This document shows positions 1 to 5,718 of a DNA stretch of 11,317 nt, in pieces. Source of the DNA: Planctomycetes bacterium GWF2_50_10 (GTDB taxonomy: Bacteria > Planctomycetota > Phycisphaerae > Sedimentisphaerales > GWF2-50-10); contig MHYB01000049.1 in NCBI GenBank assembly GCA_001824635.1, positions 1-11,317 of the forward strand, written 5' to 3'. Each line of letters opens with the position of its first letter. Positions within the stretch are counted from its first letter, which is position 1. The notes beneath the pieces were generated by a model that saw only the letters and a list, made by a program, of their open reading frames with translations, did not search any database and was not told the origin of the DNA. The position numbers were made by a program, and so were the translations under genes.

Positions 1-51
1 GTCCTCCATTAGGGTTTTATTTACAACAAAACAATCGTCCAAATGGAGGAC
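1..51. repeat. Perfect 10-bp inverted repeat with 31-nt loop
   Basis: The bases gtcctccatt at 1-10 are the exact reverse complement of aatggaggac at 42-51, so either strand could fold into a hairpin with a long loop. There is no T-run directly after either arm, so it does not look like a normal intrinsic terminator. It lies just before the recognisable part of an istB fragment and may be a junction or the end of another small element that continues outside the window. Its function is unknown. Confidence 0.5.
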
Positions 52-91
52 TTACTATATCGACTTACAAAAAAGCGAAACTTATCTTACG

Positions 92-316
92 TTATCGCCG
101 TTCGCCAGCTGGCCGCAAGTCTTTGTAGATGATGAAAGACTGGCAGGAGCACTGCTGGACAGGCTTACGCATCATGTGCATGTAATTGAAATCCTGGCCC
201 CAAGCTTCCGGCTTAACGCAACGCAAGCCTCAGGAATATCAAACGCAAGACTGCCGAAAACAATATCGACCCGTTGGCCGGCAGTAAAGAAGTATAAAAT
301 CACAGGAGTTTATTGA
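92..316 (+). pseudogene. istB: 3' remnant of an IS21-family istB-like ATPase gene
   Basis: IstB is the AAA+ ATPase that helps the IstA transposase of IS21-family elements choose and bind target DNA. The plus-strand frame ending at the TGA of 314-316 encodes a stretch around 101-215 reading FASWPQVF, then DDERLAGALLDRLTHHVHVIEI, then a serine-phenylalanine-arginine-leucine end. This is the usual IstB C-terminal pattern (WPQVF, LLDRLTHH, IE...S-R). The frame is open back to position 2, but residues encoded before about 92 do not resemble IstB, and the Walker A and B motifs would lie outside the window. The tail after about 215 is also unlike a typical IstB end. I therefore read it as a decayed or truncated fragment. 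An intact gene continuing beyond position 1 is less likely but cannot be excluded. It runs opposite to the ribosomal genes. Confidence 0.6.
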
Positions 317-353
317 CAGCGTTGAAATCAACGCTATATTTATTAACCTAGGT

Positions 354-397
354 GGCTCAAAATTCGCCGCTATCACCGGCTCCATTTTCGATGCTAT
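354..397 (+). repeat. Two direct repeats resembling the end repeats of an IS21-family element
   Basis: Two 20-bp units, at 354-373 and 378-397, start with ggctc and end with gctat. They match at 15 of 20 positions and have a 24-bp period. IS21-family elements carry several repeated transposase-binding sites inside their ends, and the right end lies shortly after the istB stop, as here (38 nt after the stop at 316). The repeats are seen directly; their assignment as an IS21 right end follows from the adjoining istB remnant and is an inference. The exact terminal CA of the element could not be fixed. Confidence 0.5.
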
Positions 398-435
398 TCA
401 CCAGCTTACATGCCGCACCGTCGCATACAACGGGT

Positions 436-452
436 GGTCGTAACTCACGACC
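436..452. repeat. Small perfect hairpin, possibly a T-arm relic
   Basis: The arms ggtcgt (436-441) and acgacc (447-452) pair perfectly around a 5-nt loop. The adjacent octamer acgacctc (447-454) also occurs at 495-502 in the tRNA-like remnant and at 626-633 in the real initiator tRNA, where it covers the variable loop and the start of the T stem. This may be a third, almost erased tRNA fragment. The similarity is short and chance is possible. Confidence 0.25.
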
Positions 453-472
453 TCGGCGAGACTTACAAAAAT

Positions 473-550
473 AGCGGGGGATCGTTTCGAACGTACGACC
501 TCCACGTTACGAGCCCAAAATCGTGGGTTCATAACGGGCAACCACCGCGC
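473..550 (-). pseudogene. Degenerate copy of the initiator tRNA
   Basis: The block 472-516 matches 603-647, the 3' half of the real tRNA-fMet, at 37 of 45 positions without gaps, covering the acceptor 3' strand, T arm, variable loop and anticodon loop. At the other end, minus-strand GCGCGG (550-545) could pair with the acceptor strand CCCCGC at five of six positions, giving a tRNA-sized unit of about 78 nt. It is unlikely to work as a tRNA. The T stem has two mismatches, the lower anticodon stem is broken, the anticodon reads CGT instead of CAT, and no D arm is recognisable. Instead, 505-516 and 525-536 form a 12-bp near-perfect inverted repeat. It begins just after the terminator of the real tRNA. 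It may be a decayed tandem copy or the scar of an element that used the tRNA as its integration site. Confidence 0.5.
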
Positions 551-551
551 A

Positions 552-593
552 TAAAAAAAGAGATAAGTTCTTATTTTACAAGTACTTATCTCT
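552..593 (-). terminator. Intrinsic terminator of the tRNA-fMet transcript
   Basis: Read on the minus strand, AGAGATAAGT (593-584) pairs with ACTTATCTCT (568-559). After one A-A mismatch, three more pairs (582-580 with 572-570) close a 7-nt loop. The stem is followed at once by a run of seven T (559-553). It lies about 10 nt after the tRNA 3' end, the expected place for a Rho-independent terminator. The stem is AT-rich, so its strength is uncertain. Confidence 0.75.
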
Positions 594-602
594 CGGTCTA
601 AC

Positions 603-676
<74 letters not shown>

Positions 677-692
677 ATTAAATTAATATTCT

Positions 693-722
693 ATTTTAAT
701 CTTCTAATAAAGTCTTTGTAAA
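693..722 (-). promoter_or_regulatory. Possible sigma-70-type promoter for tRNA-fMet
   Basis: On the minus strand, TTTACA (722-717) and TAAAAT (698-693) are separated by 18 bp in very AT-rich DNA. The -10 box ends 16 nt before the tRNA 5' end, which would give a short leader for RNase P to remove. Each box has four or five of six consensus bases, but AT-rich DNA yields such matches by chance. The rest of the 677-827 spacer shows no ORF and no strong hairpin. Confidence 0.4.
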
Positions 723-827
723 AAAGCTTTTCTAATACTTTGCCCTAATTAACCTCCATAAGACACAAGCTTACTCTATTATGCAATCTGTTCAATCCAA
801 ACAACCACTGAAATCGCTAATTGAAAG

Positions 828-1298
828 TTATCGCTTAGTAGATCCCATGTCCTTTTTTTTGGCTTTCTTCTTTTTTGTTGCTGCTTCTTCACTCTTCTGC
901 TGGCCAACAAGTTGGAATAGAACGAGCTGACCACCATCGCCAACGCGACGTTTGGATAATTTTATTATTCGAGTGTAACCACCTGGCCGGTCCAGATAAC
1001 GTGGCGCAATCTCGCTAAAAAGCTTACCGATCACAGTACCGACCTTTACATTTTCGCCGTCCTGCTCTTTAACTATGTCACGATTACCGAGAATACCTAT
1101 TGCTTGACGTCGTGCCGCAAGAGTTCCCTTCTTCGCAAGTGTAATTATTTTCTCCGCAAAAGGTTTTATTTCCTTCGCTTTTATTACTGTCGTCGAGATC
1201 GTTTCATGTTCTATCAACGAAGCGACCATATTCCGCCTCAAGGCGAGCCTGTGCTCGCTTGTTCGGCTCAATTCACGTCCTGCTACACGATGACGCAT
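828..1298 (-). CDS. rplQ: 50S ribosomal protein L17
   Basis: L17 is a large-subunit protein bound to 23S rRNA close to the exit of the peptide tunnel. The start MRHRVAGRELSRTSEHR and the following LRRNMVASLIEHE stretch are the family signature, and GGYTRIIKL near residues 106-114 is the conserved core. At 156 residues it is longer than the roughly 127 of E. coli. The extra length is a C-terminal tail rich in lysine (about residues 135-156) and probably disordered, rRNA-binding or both. An AGAGGA ribosome binding site precedes the ATG. The tail is encoded over A-rich runs, including eight A in a row (860-853), where a frameshift could alter the C-terminus. It is the last protein gene of the cluster, 27 nt after rpoA. 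Confidence 0.97.
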   Translation of the reverse strand: MRHRVAGRELSRTSEHRLALRRNMVASLIEHETISTTVIKAKEIKPFAEKIITLAKKGTLAARRQAIGILGNRDIVKEQDGENVKVGTVIGKLFSEIAPRYLDRPGGYTRIIKLSKRRVGDGGQLVLFQLVGQQKSEEAATKKKKAKKKDMGSTKR

Positions 1299-1325
1299 AT
1301 TACTATCCTCTTTCTAATTCAAACA

Positions 1326-2327
1326 TCAACCAACATCAGTCATGCCAAGCGACAATCCGAGGTCCGCAAGTTTGCGTTTTACCTCGCGCAGACTGGTCTT
1401 GCCAAAGCTTCTAACTTTGAGCAAGTCCGCCTCGGTCATTGTTACCAATTGGCCAACTGTTTCAATACGTACAGATTCAAGGCAGTTGCTCGCACGAACA
1501 GAAAGCTCGAGATCATGAATCGGCTTGCCAAGCTTACCGATAAGTTCCTCGTTAACCTGTGGCTTCAATGCCTCTTCTGTAACCACTGGCGATTCTACAG
1601 TTTCTGCACCAAGTTCGAAATACTGAACAAAGGGGTTTATGTGCTTACGCAATATCTTGGCAGCCTCAACCATCGCCATTTCCGGCGAAACGGTCCCGTT
1701 AGTCCATATTTCAAGAATCAACTTGTCATAATTCGTACGCTGACCTACACGCGTGTCCTCAGTCTTATAACGCACTCGCAAAACAGGTGAATATATAGCG
1801 TCAACAACGATCCGGCCTGCTTCCTGATCAAATCGGTCCATTTGAGCAAGCCTCTCAGAGGCTGGAGAATAACCGCGTCCATTCTCAACTACTAGTTCCA
1901 TCTCGAACTTACGATTTTCGGTTAACGTCGCGATCACCAGATCCTTATTAACGATTTCAATATTTGGATCCGGAACTATGTCTGCTGCAGTAACTGGCCC
2001 TATCTTTTGAACAGAAATATTGATCGCTCTGGCGGCTTCACTCGTTGATCGGACAATCAGTCTTTTTACATTGAGCACAATTTCAGTTACATCTTCCATT
2101 ACGCCCGGAAGCGATGTAAACTCATGATCGATACCACCAACCTTAATGGACGTAACAGCGCTGCCTTCAAGTGAAGAAAGCAAGACGCGACGAAGTGAAT
2201 TTCCTATTGTCGTGCCAAACCCTCTTTCGAATGGCTCGACATAAAATTTCCCATAGCTTACGCTCGAAATATTTTGATCACGTTCAACACGCGTTGGTAA
2301 CTCCAAACCACGCCAAGTAATTCGCAT
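1326..2327 (-). CDS. rpoA: DNA-directed RNA polymerase subunit alpha
   Basis: Alpha forms the dimer that nucleates RNA polymerase assembly and contacts UP elements and activators through its C-terminal domain. The frame stays open nine codons further up to 2354, but the ATG at 2327 is chosen because GGAGG lies 6 nt before it and the protein then begins MRITWRGLELPTRV; a closely similar start is what I expect for planctomycete RpoA. The 333-residue product has the assembly domain with the conserved GNSLRRVLLSSLEGSAV block at residues 42-58. The C-terminal domain covers about 265-325 (SVRASNCLESV, then LLKVRSFGKTSLREVK), including the arginine of SVRA that corresponds to the DNA-binding R265 of E. 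coli. It lies between rpsD and rplQ, as in the alpha operon of many bacteria. Confidence 0.97.
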   Translation of the reverse strand: MRITWRGLELPTRVERDQNISSVSYGKFYVEPFERGFGTTIGNSLRRVLLSSLEGSAVTSIKVGGIDHEFTSLPGVMEDVTEIVLNVKRLIVRSTSEAARAINISVQKIGPVTAADIVPDPNIEIVNKDLVIATLTENRKFEMELVVENGRGYSPASERLAQMDRFDQEAGRIVVDAIYSPVLRVRYKTEDTRVGQRTNYDKLILEIWTNGTVSPEMAMVEAAKILRKHINPFVQYFELGAETVESPVVTEEALKPQVNEELIGKLGKPIHDLELSVRASNCLESVRIETVGQLVTMTEADLLKVRSFGKTSLREVKRKLADLGLSLGMTDVG

Positions 2328-2333
2328 ATATGG

Positions 2334-2338
2334 CCTCC
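2334..2338 (-). promoter_or_regulatory. Ribosome binding site fixing the rpoA start
   Basis: GGAGG on the minus strand lies 6 nt before the ATG at 2327. It rules out the longer frame that begins at 2354. Minus-strand GGCCAT (2335-2330), which overlaps this site, is complementary to ATGGCC (2371-2366) upstream, so the site could be partly hidden by a 6-bp stem. Confidence 0.8.
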
Positions 2339-2425
2339 AAAAAAAGCTCGACAAATGTTCTCAGCGGCCATCAAGGCCTAACCAGACTGGCAGCTATCTG
2401 TTAATTTGCCTAGCAATAAATACTA

Positions 2426-3058
2426 TTATTTCGAGCAGAATTCAATAACCAACTGCTCTTCAACAGGAATCTGAATATCATCACGCGTCGGCATTGCGAC
2501 GATAGTTGCCTCCGGTTTATCGGCATTAAGCTGCAGCCAGCTCTGTGCCTGAAAATTCGGATTCGTCGCAAGCTGTTCTTTAACCCGTTTGGTTGATTTC
2601 TCAGCCTTCTTAAGCGTCAGCTTGTCACCGATATCAACACGAAAATCAGCTATGTCGACCTTGCGGCCGTTTACATGCACATGTCCATGTGCAATAACCT
2701 GCCTTGCCGCTTTGCGGGACGGGGCCCAGTTCAGCTTGTAAACAACATTATCAAGACGGCGTTCAAGCAATACAAGAAGCAACTCACCTGTGTTGCCTGG
2801 TTTGCTCGCCGCTTCTGCAACATACCGCATAAACTGGCTGTTAAGCATACCATAATATCGCTTTACTTTTTGCTTCTCACGAAGGCGTACTGCATATTCA
2901 CTGCTTTTGCCCCTGCGCCATCCATGCTGACCAGGAGCCATGCTCTTCTCACGACGCTCAATGGCGCACTTTGCTGTCTCACACTTTGCGCCTTTAAGCA
3001 TCAGTTTCATGCCTTCGCGCCGGCACAATTTGCAAGATGATTCAAGATAACGTCCCAT
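2426..3058 (-). CDS. rpsD: 30S ribosomal protein S4
   Basis: S4 binds the 5' domain of 16S rRNA and starts 30S assembly; in E. coli it also represses its own operon. The 210-residue protein opens with MGRYLESSCKLCRREG and carries C9, C12, C26 and C31, the four-cysteine zinc site of the zinc-containing S4 form also found in Thermus. The APGQHGWRRGKSSEYAVRLREKQK block is the S4 N-terminal signature. The S4 RNA-binding domain follows at about residues 99-160 (RRLDNVVYKL, then AARQVIAHGHVHVNGRKVD). A GGAGA ribosome binding site precedes the ATG. The gene ends with tandem stops TAA TAG, 98 nt before rpoA, one of the longest gaps in the cluster and therefore a place where control of rpoA-rplQ could act. 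Confidence 0.97.
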   Translation of the reverse strand: MGRYLESSCKLCRREGMKLMLKGAKCETAKCAIERREKSMAPGQHGWRRGKSSEYAVRLREKQKVKRYYGMLNSQFMRYVAEAASKPGNTGELLLVLLERRLDNVVYKLNWAPSRKAARQVIAHGHVHVNGRKVDIADFRVDIGDKLTLKKAEKSTKRVKEQLATNPNFQAQSWLQLNADKPEATIVAMPTRDDIQIPVEEQLVIEFCSK

Positions 3059-3089
3059 CGCTTATATCTTCTCCGATTTATCGTTGTTT

Positions 3090-3473
3090 TTATACTCTTC
3101 TCTTTTTCGGCGGACGGCAGCCATTGTGAGGCAGCGGCGTAACATCTTCAATCGAGGAAATCCGAAGTCCTGCCTGCTGAATTGCAGATATTGCAGATTC
3201 GCGACCGGATCCCGGCCCCTTTACCCTTATCTCAACCTCACGAACACCGTTTCTCATCGCGGCAGCAGCGCACTTTTCAGCTGCTCTCTGTGCGGCGAAT
3301 GGCGTGCTTTTGCGTGATCCCTTGAAACCTACTGTACCAGCAGAGTCACGACTGATCGTATCACCGTTTGCATCGGTTATTGTCACGAGAGTATTATTGA
3401 ACGTTGCCTTGATGTGGACAACGCCCTTTAATATATTCTTTTTAACTTTTTTCTTTCCCGCAGCTTTTGACAT
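3090..3473 (-). CDS. rpsK: 30S ribosomal protein S11
   Basis: S11 sits on the platform of the small subunit next to S7 and the mRNA exit (E site). The 127-residue length is normal. The sequence shows the family core: VHIKATFNNTLVTITDANG, SAGTVGFKGSRKSTPFAAQ, VRVKGPGSGRESAI-like (here IRVKGPGSGRESAI) and the C-terminal DVTPLPHNGCRPPKKRRV. The basic N-terminus (KAAGKKKVKKN) is typical of the rRNA-binding tail. An AGGA element lies about 10 nt before the ATG. It sits between rpsM and rpsD with gaps of about 30 nt, the standard alpha-operon order. Confidence 0.97.
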   Translation of the reverse strand: MSKAAGKKKVKKNILKGVVHIKATFNNTLVTITDANGDTISRDSAGTVGFKGSRKSTPFAAQRAAEKCAAAAMRNGVREVEIRVKGPGSGRESAISAIQQAGLRISSIEDVTPLPHNGCRPPKKRRV

Positions 3474-3503
3474 ACCATCTTATCCTGTGCTCAAATTCTT
3501 AAA

Positions 3504-3890
3504 TTAACCGCGCATTTCCTTGACGCCCTTCTTGCCGGCAACCGTCTTTCTTGGACCTTTGCGGGTGCGAGCGTTGGTTTGTGTATGCTGACCACGAACC
3601 GGCAAACCTCTTCTGTGCCGTACTCCACGATAGCAGCCAATTTCACGCAGCCGGGCGATGTTCTGTGATATCTGACGACGAAGCTGACCCTCCACCAGGT
3701 AATTACGGTCAATGATCTGTGCTATACGGCTTACATCATCTTCCGTGAGCTTATTGGCTCTAAGCTGGCCGTCCACATTCGCTTCCTTAAGGATAACCTC
3801 AGCAGCAAACGGGCCGATACCATGGATGTATCTAAGCGATATCCTGATGGGTTTGTCATTGGGAATATCAACACCAACGATACGCGGCAT
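3504..3890 (-). CDS. rpsM: 30S ribosomal protein S13
   Basis: S13 is in the head of the small subunit, contacts L5 across the subunit bridge, and its basic tail reaches the P-site tRNA. The 128-residue protein starts MPRIVGVDIPNDKPI, has the helix-two-turn-helix region with IHGIG at 23-27, and carries the late signature CYRGVRHRRGLPVRGQ followed by the tail TQTNARTRKGPRKTVAGKKG. A clear AAGGAG lies about 6 nt before the ATG. It is about 10 residues longer than in E. coli at the C-terminus. It follows rpmJ after 27 nt. Confidence 0.97.
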   Translation of the reverse strand: MPRIVGVDIPNDKPIRISLRYIHGIGPFAAEVILKEANVDGQLRANKLTEDDVSRIAQIIDRNYLVEGQLRRQISQNIARLREIGCYRGVRHRRGLPVRGQHTQTNARTRKGPRKTVAGKKGVKEMRG

Positions 3891-3917
3891 AACTACTCCT
3901 TATCTTCTCTTGCCAAA

Positions 3918-4031
3918 TTAACCCTGCCTCTGCTTGTGACGCGGATTCGAACAGATTACGCGCACTTGCCCTTTACGGCGGATTATCTTGCAGTTTTCGC
4001 AAATACGTTTTACTGAACTTCTTACTTTCAT
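3918..4031 (-). CDS. rpmJ: 50S ribosomal protein L36
   Basis: This small gene encodes 37 residues beginning MKVRSSVKRICENCKIIRRK and ending HKQRQG, the full usual length of L36. L36 is the smallest large-subunit protein and binds zinc next to 23S rRNA. The zinc ligands are visible as C11, C14, C27 and H32, so this is the zinc-binding (C+) form. AAGGTG lies about 7 nt before the ATG, and the gene ends with TAA. It lies between infA (19 nt before) and rpsM (27 nt after), the position of rpmJ in most bacteria. Confidence 0.97.
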   Translation of the reverse strand: MKVRSSVKRICENCKIIRRKGQVRVICSNPRHKQRQG

Positions 4032-4050
4032 ATCTTCACCTTTTTCAGGA

Positions 4051-4266
4051 TTAGTGACGCATCGTTATCCGACCTTTGCTCAGGTCATAGGGGGACATCT
4101 CTACCGTAACCATATCGCCGGGAAGAATACGAATGAAATGCATTCTCATCTTGCCCGAAACATGCGCTATAATCTGATGACCGTTTTCCAACTCGACCTT
4201 GAACACTGCGTTCGGCAGTGCATCAATTACCTTGGCCTCAAGTTTGATCGCATCTTTTTTCGACAT
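4051..4266 (-). CDS. infA: Translation initiation factor IF-1
   Basis: IF-1 binds the A site of the 30S subunit and helps IF-2 and IF-3 select the initiator tRNA. The 71-residue product is one S1-like OB fold, with the family pattern IKLEAKVIDALPNAVFKVELENGH, then IIAHVSGKMRMHFIRILPGDMV and the end SKGRITMRH. The start codon lies 6 nt after the map stop, and the AAGGA ribosome binding site overlaps that TAA, which suggests translational coupling to map. The order map-infA-rpmJ-rpsM is the one seen in Gram-positive and many other bacteria. Confidence 0.97.
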   Translation of the reverse strand: MSKKDAIKLEAKVIDALPNAVFKVELENGHQIIAHVSGKMRMHFIRILPGDMVTVEMSPYDLSKGRITMRH

Positions 4267-4272
4267 AATTCC

Positions 4273-5049
4273 TTAAACTGTCAGCACTTCGCATCCGTGC
4301 GTGGTTATTGCTACGGTATGCTCGAAATGCGCCGAACATTTTCCATCTTTTGTCACAACCGTCCAACCGTCGCGAAGCATTTTCACATGAAAGCTTCCCG
4401 CGTTGATCATCGGCTCGATAGCAAGAATCATACCTTCGGCAAGCATAATATCGTGCGACCTAAGTTCAGGACTCACAAAATTCGGCACACGCGGGTCTTC
4501 GTGCATTTCAGTCCCTATTCCATGCCCGACATAATCGCGTACTACTGAAAAACCCTGCGATTCAGCGTGCTTCTGCATCCTGCTCGCGATTTCGCTCCAT
4601 TTCAACCCTGGAGCACACATTGATATCGCGATATCCAACACGCTTTTGGTTACATCCATCAGCTTGTGATTACTGCTCAATACCCGGCCCACACCGATCG
4701 TAACCGCCGCATCGCCGCAATAAGCACCAAGTCTTATGCCGTAATCCACGCTGAGAATATCACCATCTTTGAGCTTGATCTCGTCAGATGGTATTCCATG
4801 CACAACCTGATCGTTAAGCGAAGCACAGATAGTACCCGGAAACGGCTTTCTGGCATAAGGGCTTTTTACACCCTTGAACAGCGCCCTGCCTCCGCGTTCG
4901 ATCGTAATCTTCTCGGCGATCCGATCAAGCTCAGCCGTGCTTACACCCGGCCTTGCCGATTCCTGCAATTTTAAAAGAACTTCGGCAACCACTCTGCCCG
5001 CATTGCGAAGCAAATCTATTTCTCTGCGGCTGCGTAGCGTTATTGCCAT
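4273..5049 (-). CDS. map: Methionine aminopeptidase, type I
   Basis: Map removes the N-terminal methionine from new proteins when the second residue is small. The 258-residue length fits the short type Ia enzyme, without an N-terminal zinc-finger or SH3-binding extension. The five dinuclear-metal ligands are all visible: D102 (SVDYG), D113 (CGDAAVT), H176 (VGHGIG), E212 (AIEPM) and E243 (HFEHTVAI). The auxiliary histidines H84 (VVHGIP) and H183 (EMHEDP) are present too. The enzyme should be catalytically intact. A GGTAGGT stretch directly before the ATG is a weak and unusually close ribosome binding site. It lies 18 nt after adk, linking start-methionine removal with ribosome and IF-1 production. 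Confidence 0.97.
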   Translation of the reverse strand: MAITLRSRREIDLLRNAGRVVAEVLLKLQESARPGVSTAELDRIAEKITIERGGRALFKGVKSPYARKPFPGTICASLNDQVVHGIPSDEIKLKDGDILSVDYGIRLGAYCGDAAVTIGVGRVLSSNHKLMDVTKSVLDIAISMCAPGLKWSEIASRMQKHAESQGFSVVRDYVGHGIGTEMHEDPRVPNFVSPELRSHDIMLAEGMILAIEPMINAGSFHVKMLRDGWTVVTKDGKCSAHFEHTVAITTHGCEVLTV

Positions 5050-5067
5050 ACCTACCGTACTACGAAA

Positions 5068-5718
5068 CTACGCACCCTTAAGTGCATCCAGTTTCGCGAA
5101 TATCGCCTTTGTAACTTCGTCTATATCCTTATCGGCATCGACAGACATTACAAGGTTCTGTTTCTTATAGTGATCTATTACCGGTGCGGTCTGGGCATGG
5201 TAGGTTTTAAGCCTGTTTGCCACCACTTCCGGCTTGTCATCGGCTCTTTGCACAAGCTCCGACCCGTCTTTATCACACAAACCCTCTTTTTTGGGCTTGA
5301 GATTTTCCACATGATAAACCGTCCCGCATACGCTGCAGCTTCTTCTGCCGGTCATACGCGATGCAACGATTTTGTCGTCAATATTAAGATTCAAAAGAAC
5401 ATCGATCTTGTCGCCGGCTTTCATAAGAGCCTTATCAAGCTCCTGCGCCTGAACAACTGTCCGTGGAAAACCATCTAAAACATATTTGCCGCCGGCCTTC
5501 TGTATGGCCCCTGCCATCATCGCGACTATAAGGTCATCAGGCACCAGACCGCCTGAATCCATAAAACTTTGGGCCTTTTTGCCAAGCTCTGTTCCAGCAG
5601 CACGCTCTCCGCGAAGTATATCACCGCTGGACAAATGCACCGCACCAAGTCGGTCCACAATTCTCTTGCACTGCGTACCTTTACCAGCACCGGGCGGACC
5701 AAGCAGTATAATCCTCAT
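5068..5718 (-). CDS. adk: Adenylate kinase
   Basis: Adk converts ATP plus AMP to two ADP in the cytoplasm. The 216-residue protein has the Walker A loop GPPGAGKGT at residues 7-15, the AMP-binding segment LSSGDILR at 29-36, DGFPRT at 82-87 and the late DDKPEVVANRL. It has the long LID domain with a structural zinc site, seen as C128, C131, C148 and D151 (CxxC and CxxD), the Cys3-Asp arrangement known from Bacillus-type enzymes. E. coli Adk lacks these ligands. The ATG overlaps the secY TGA by four bases (ATGA), a sign of coupled translation. The secY-adk-map order is widespread in bacteria, so no special metabolic role is implied. Confidence 0.97.
   Translation of the reverse strand: MRIILLGPPGAGKGTQCKRIVDRLGAVHLSSGDILRGERAAGTELGKKAQSFMDSGGLVPDDLIVAMMAGAIQKAGGKYVLDGFPRTVVQAQELDKALMKAGDKIDVLLNLNIDDKIVASRMTGRRSCSVCGTVYHVENLKPKKEGLCDKDGSELVQRADDKPEVVANRLKTYHAQTAPVIDHYKKQNLVMSVDADKDIDEVTKAIFAKLDALKGA

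Noticed and set aside
410..601. Plus-strand open frame of 63 codons
   Set aside because: It covers the tRNA-like remnant and the terminator hairpin, so the frame is a by-product of those structures.
735..790. Possible terminator, GGAGG site and CATAAT -10-like box in the spacer after rplQ
   Set aside because: The only hairpin is a tiny AAAAGCTTTT palindrome without a usable loop, no ORF follows the GGAGG, and the -35 partner of CATAAT is poorly spaced; too weak to call.
1104..1790. Plus-strand open frame of 228 codons
   Set aside because: It lies fully antisense to rplQ and rpoA, spans their boundary, and its protein has no recognisable domain; a shadow frame.
3491..3712. Minus-strand open frame of 73 codons
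   Set aside because: Same-strand shadow in another frame of rpsM, with no family likeness.
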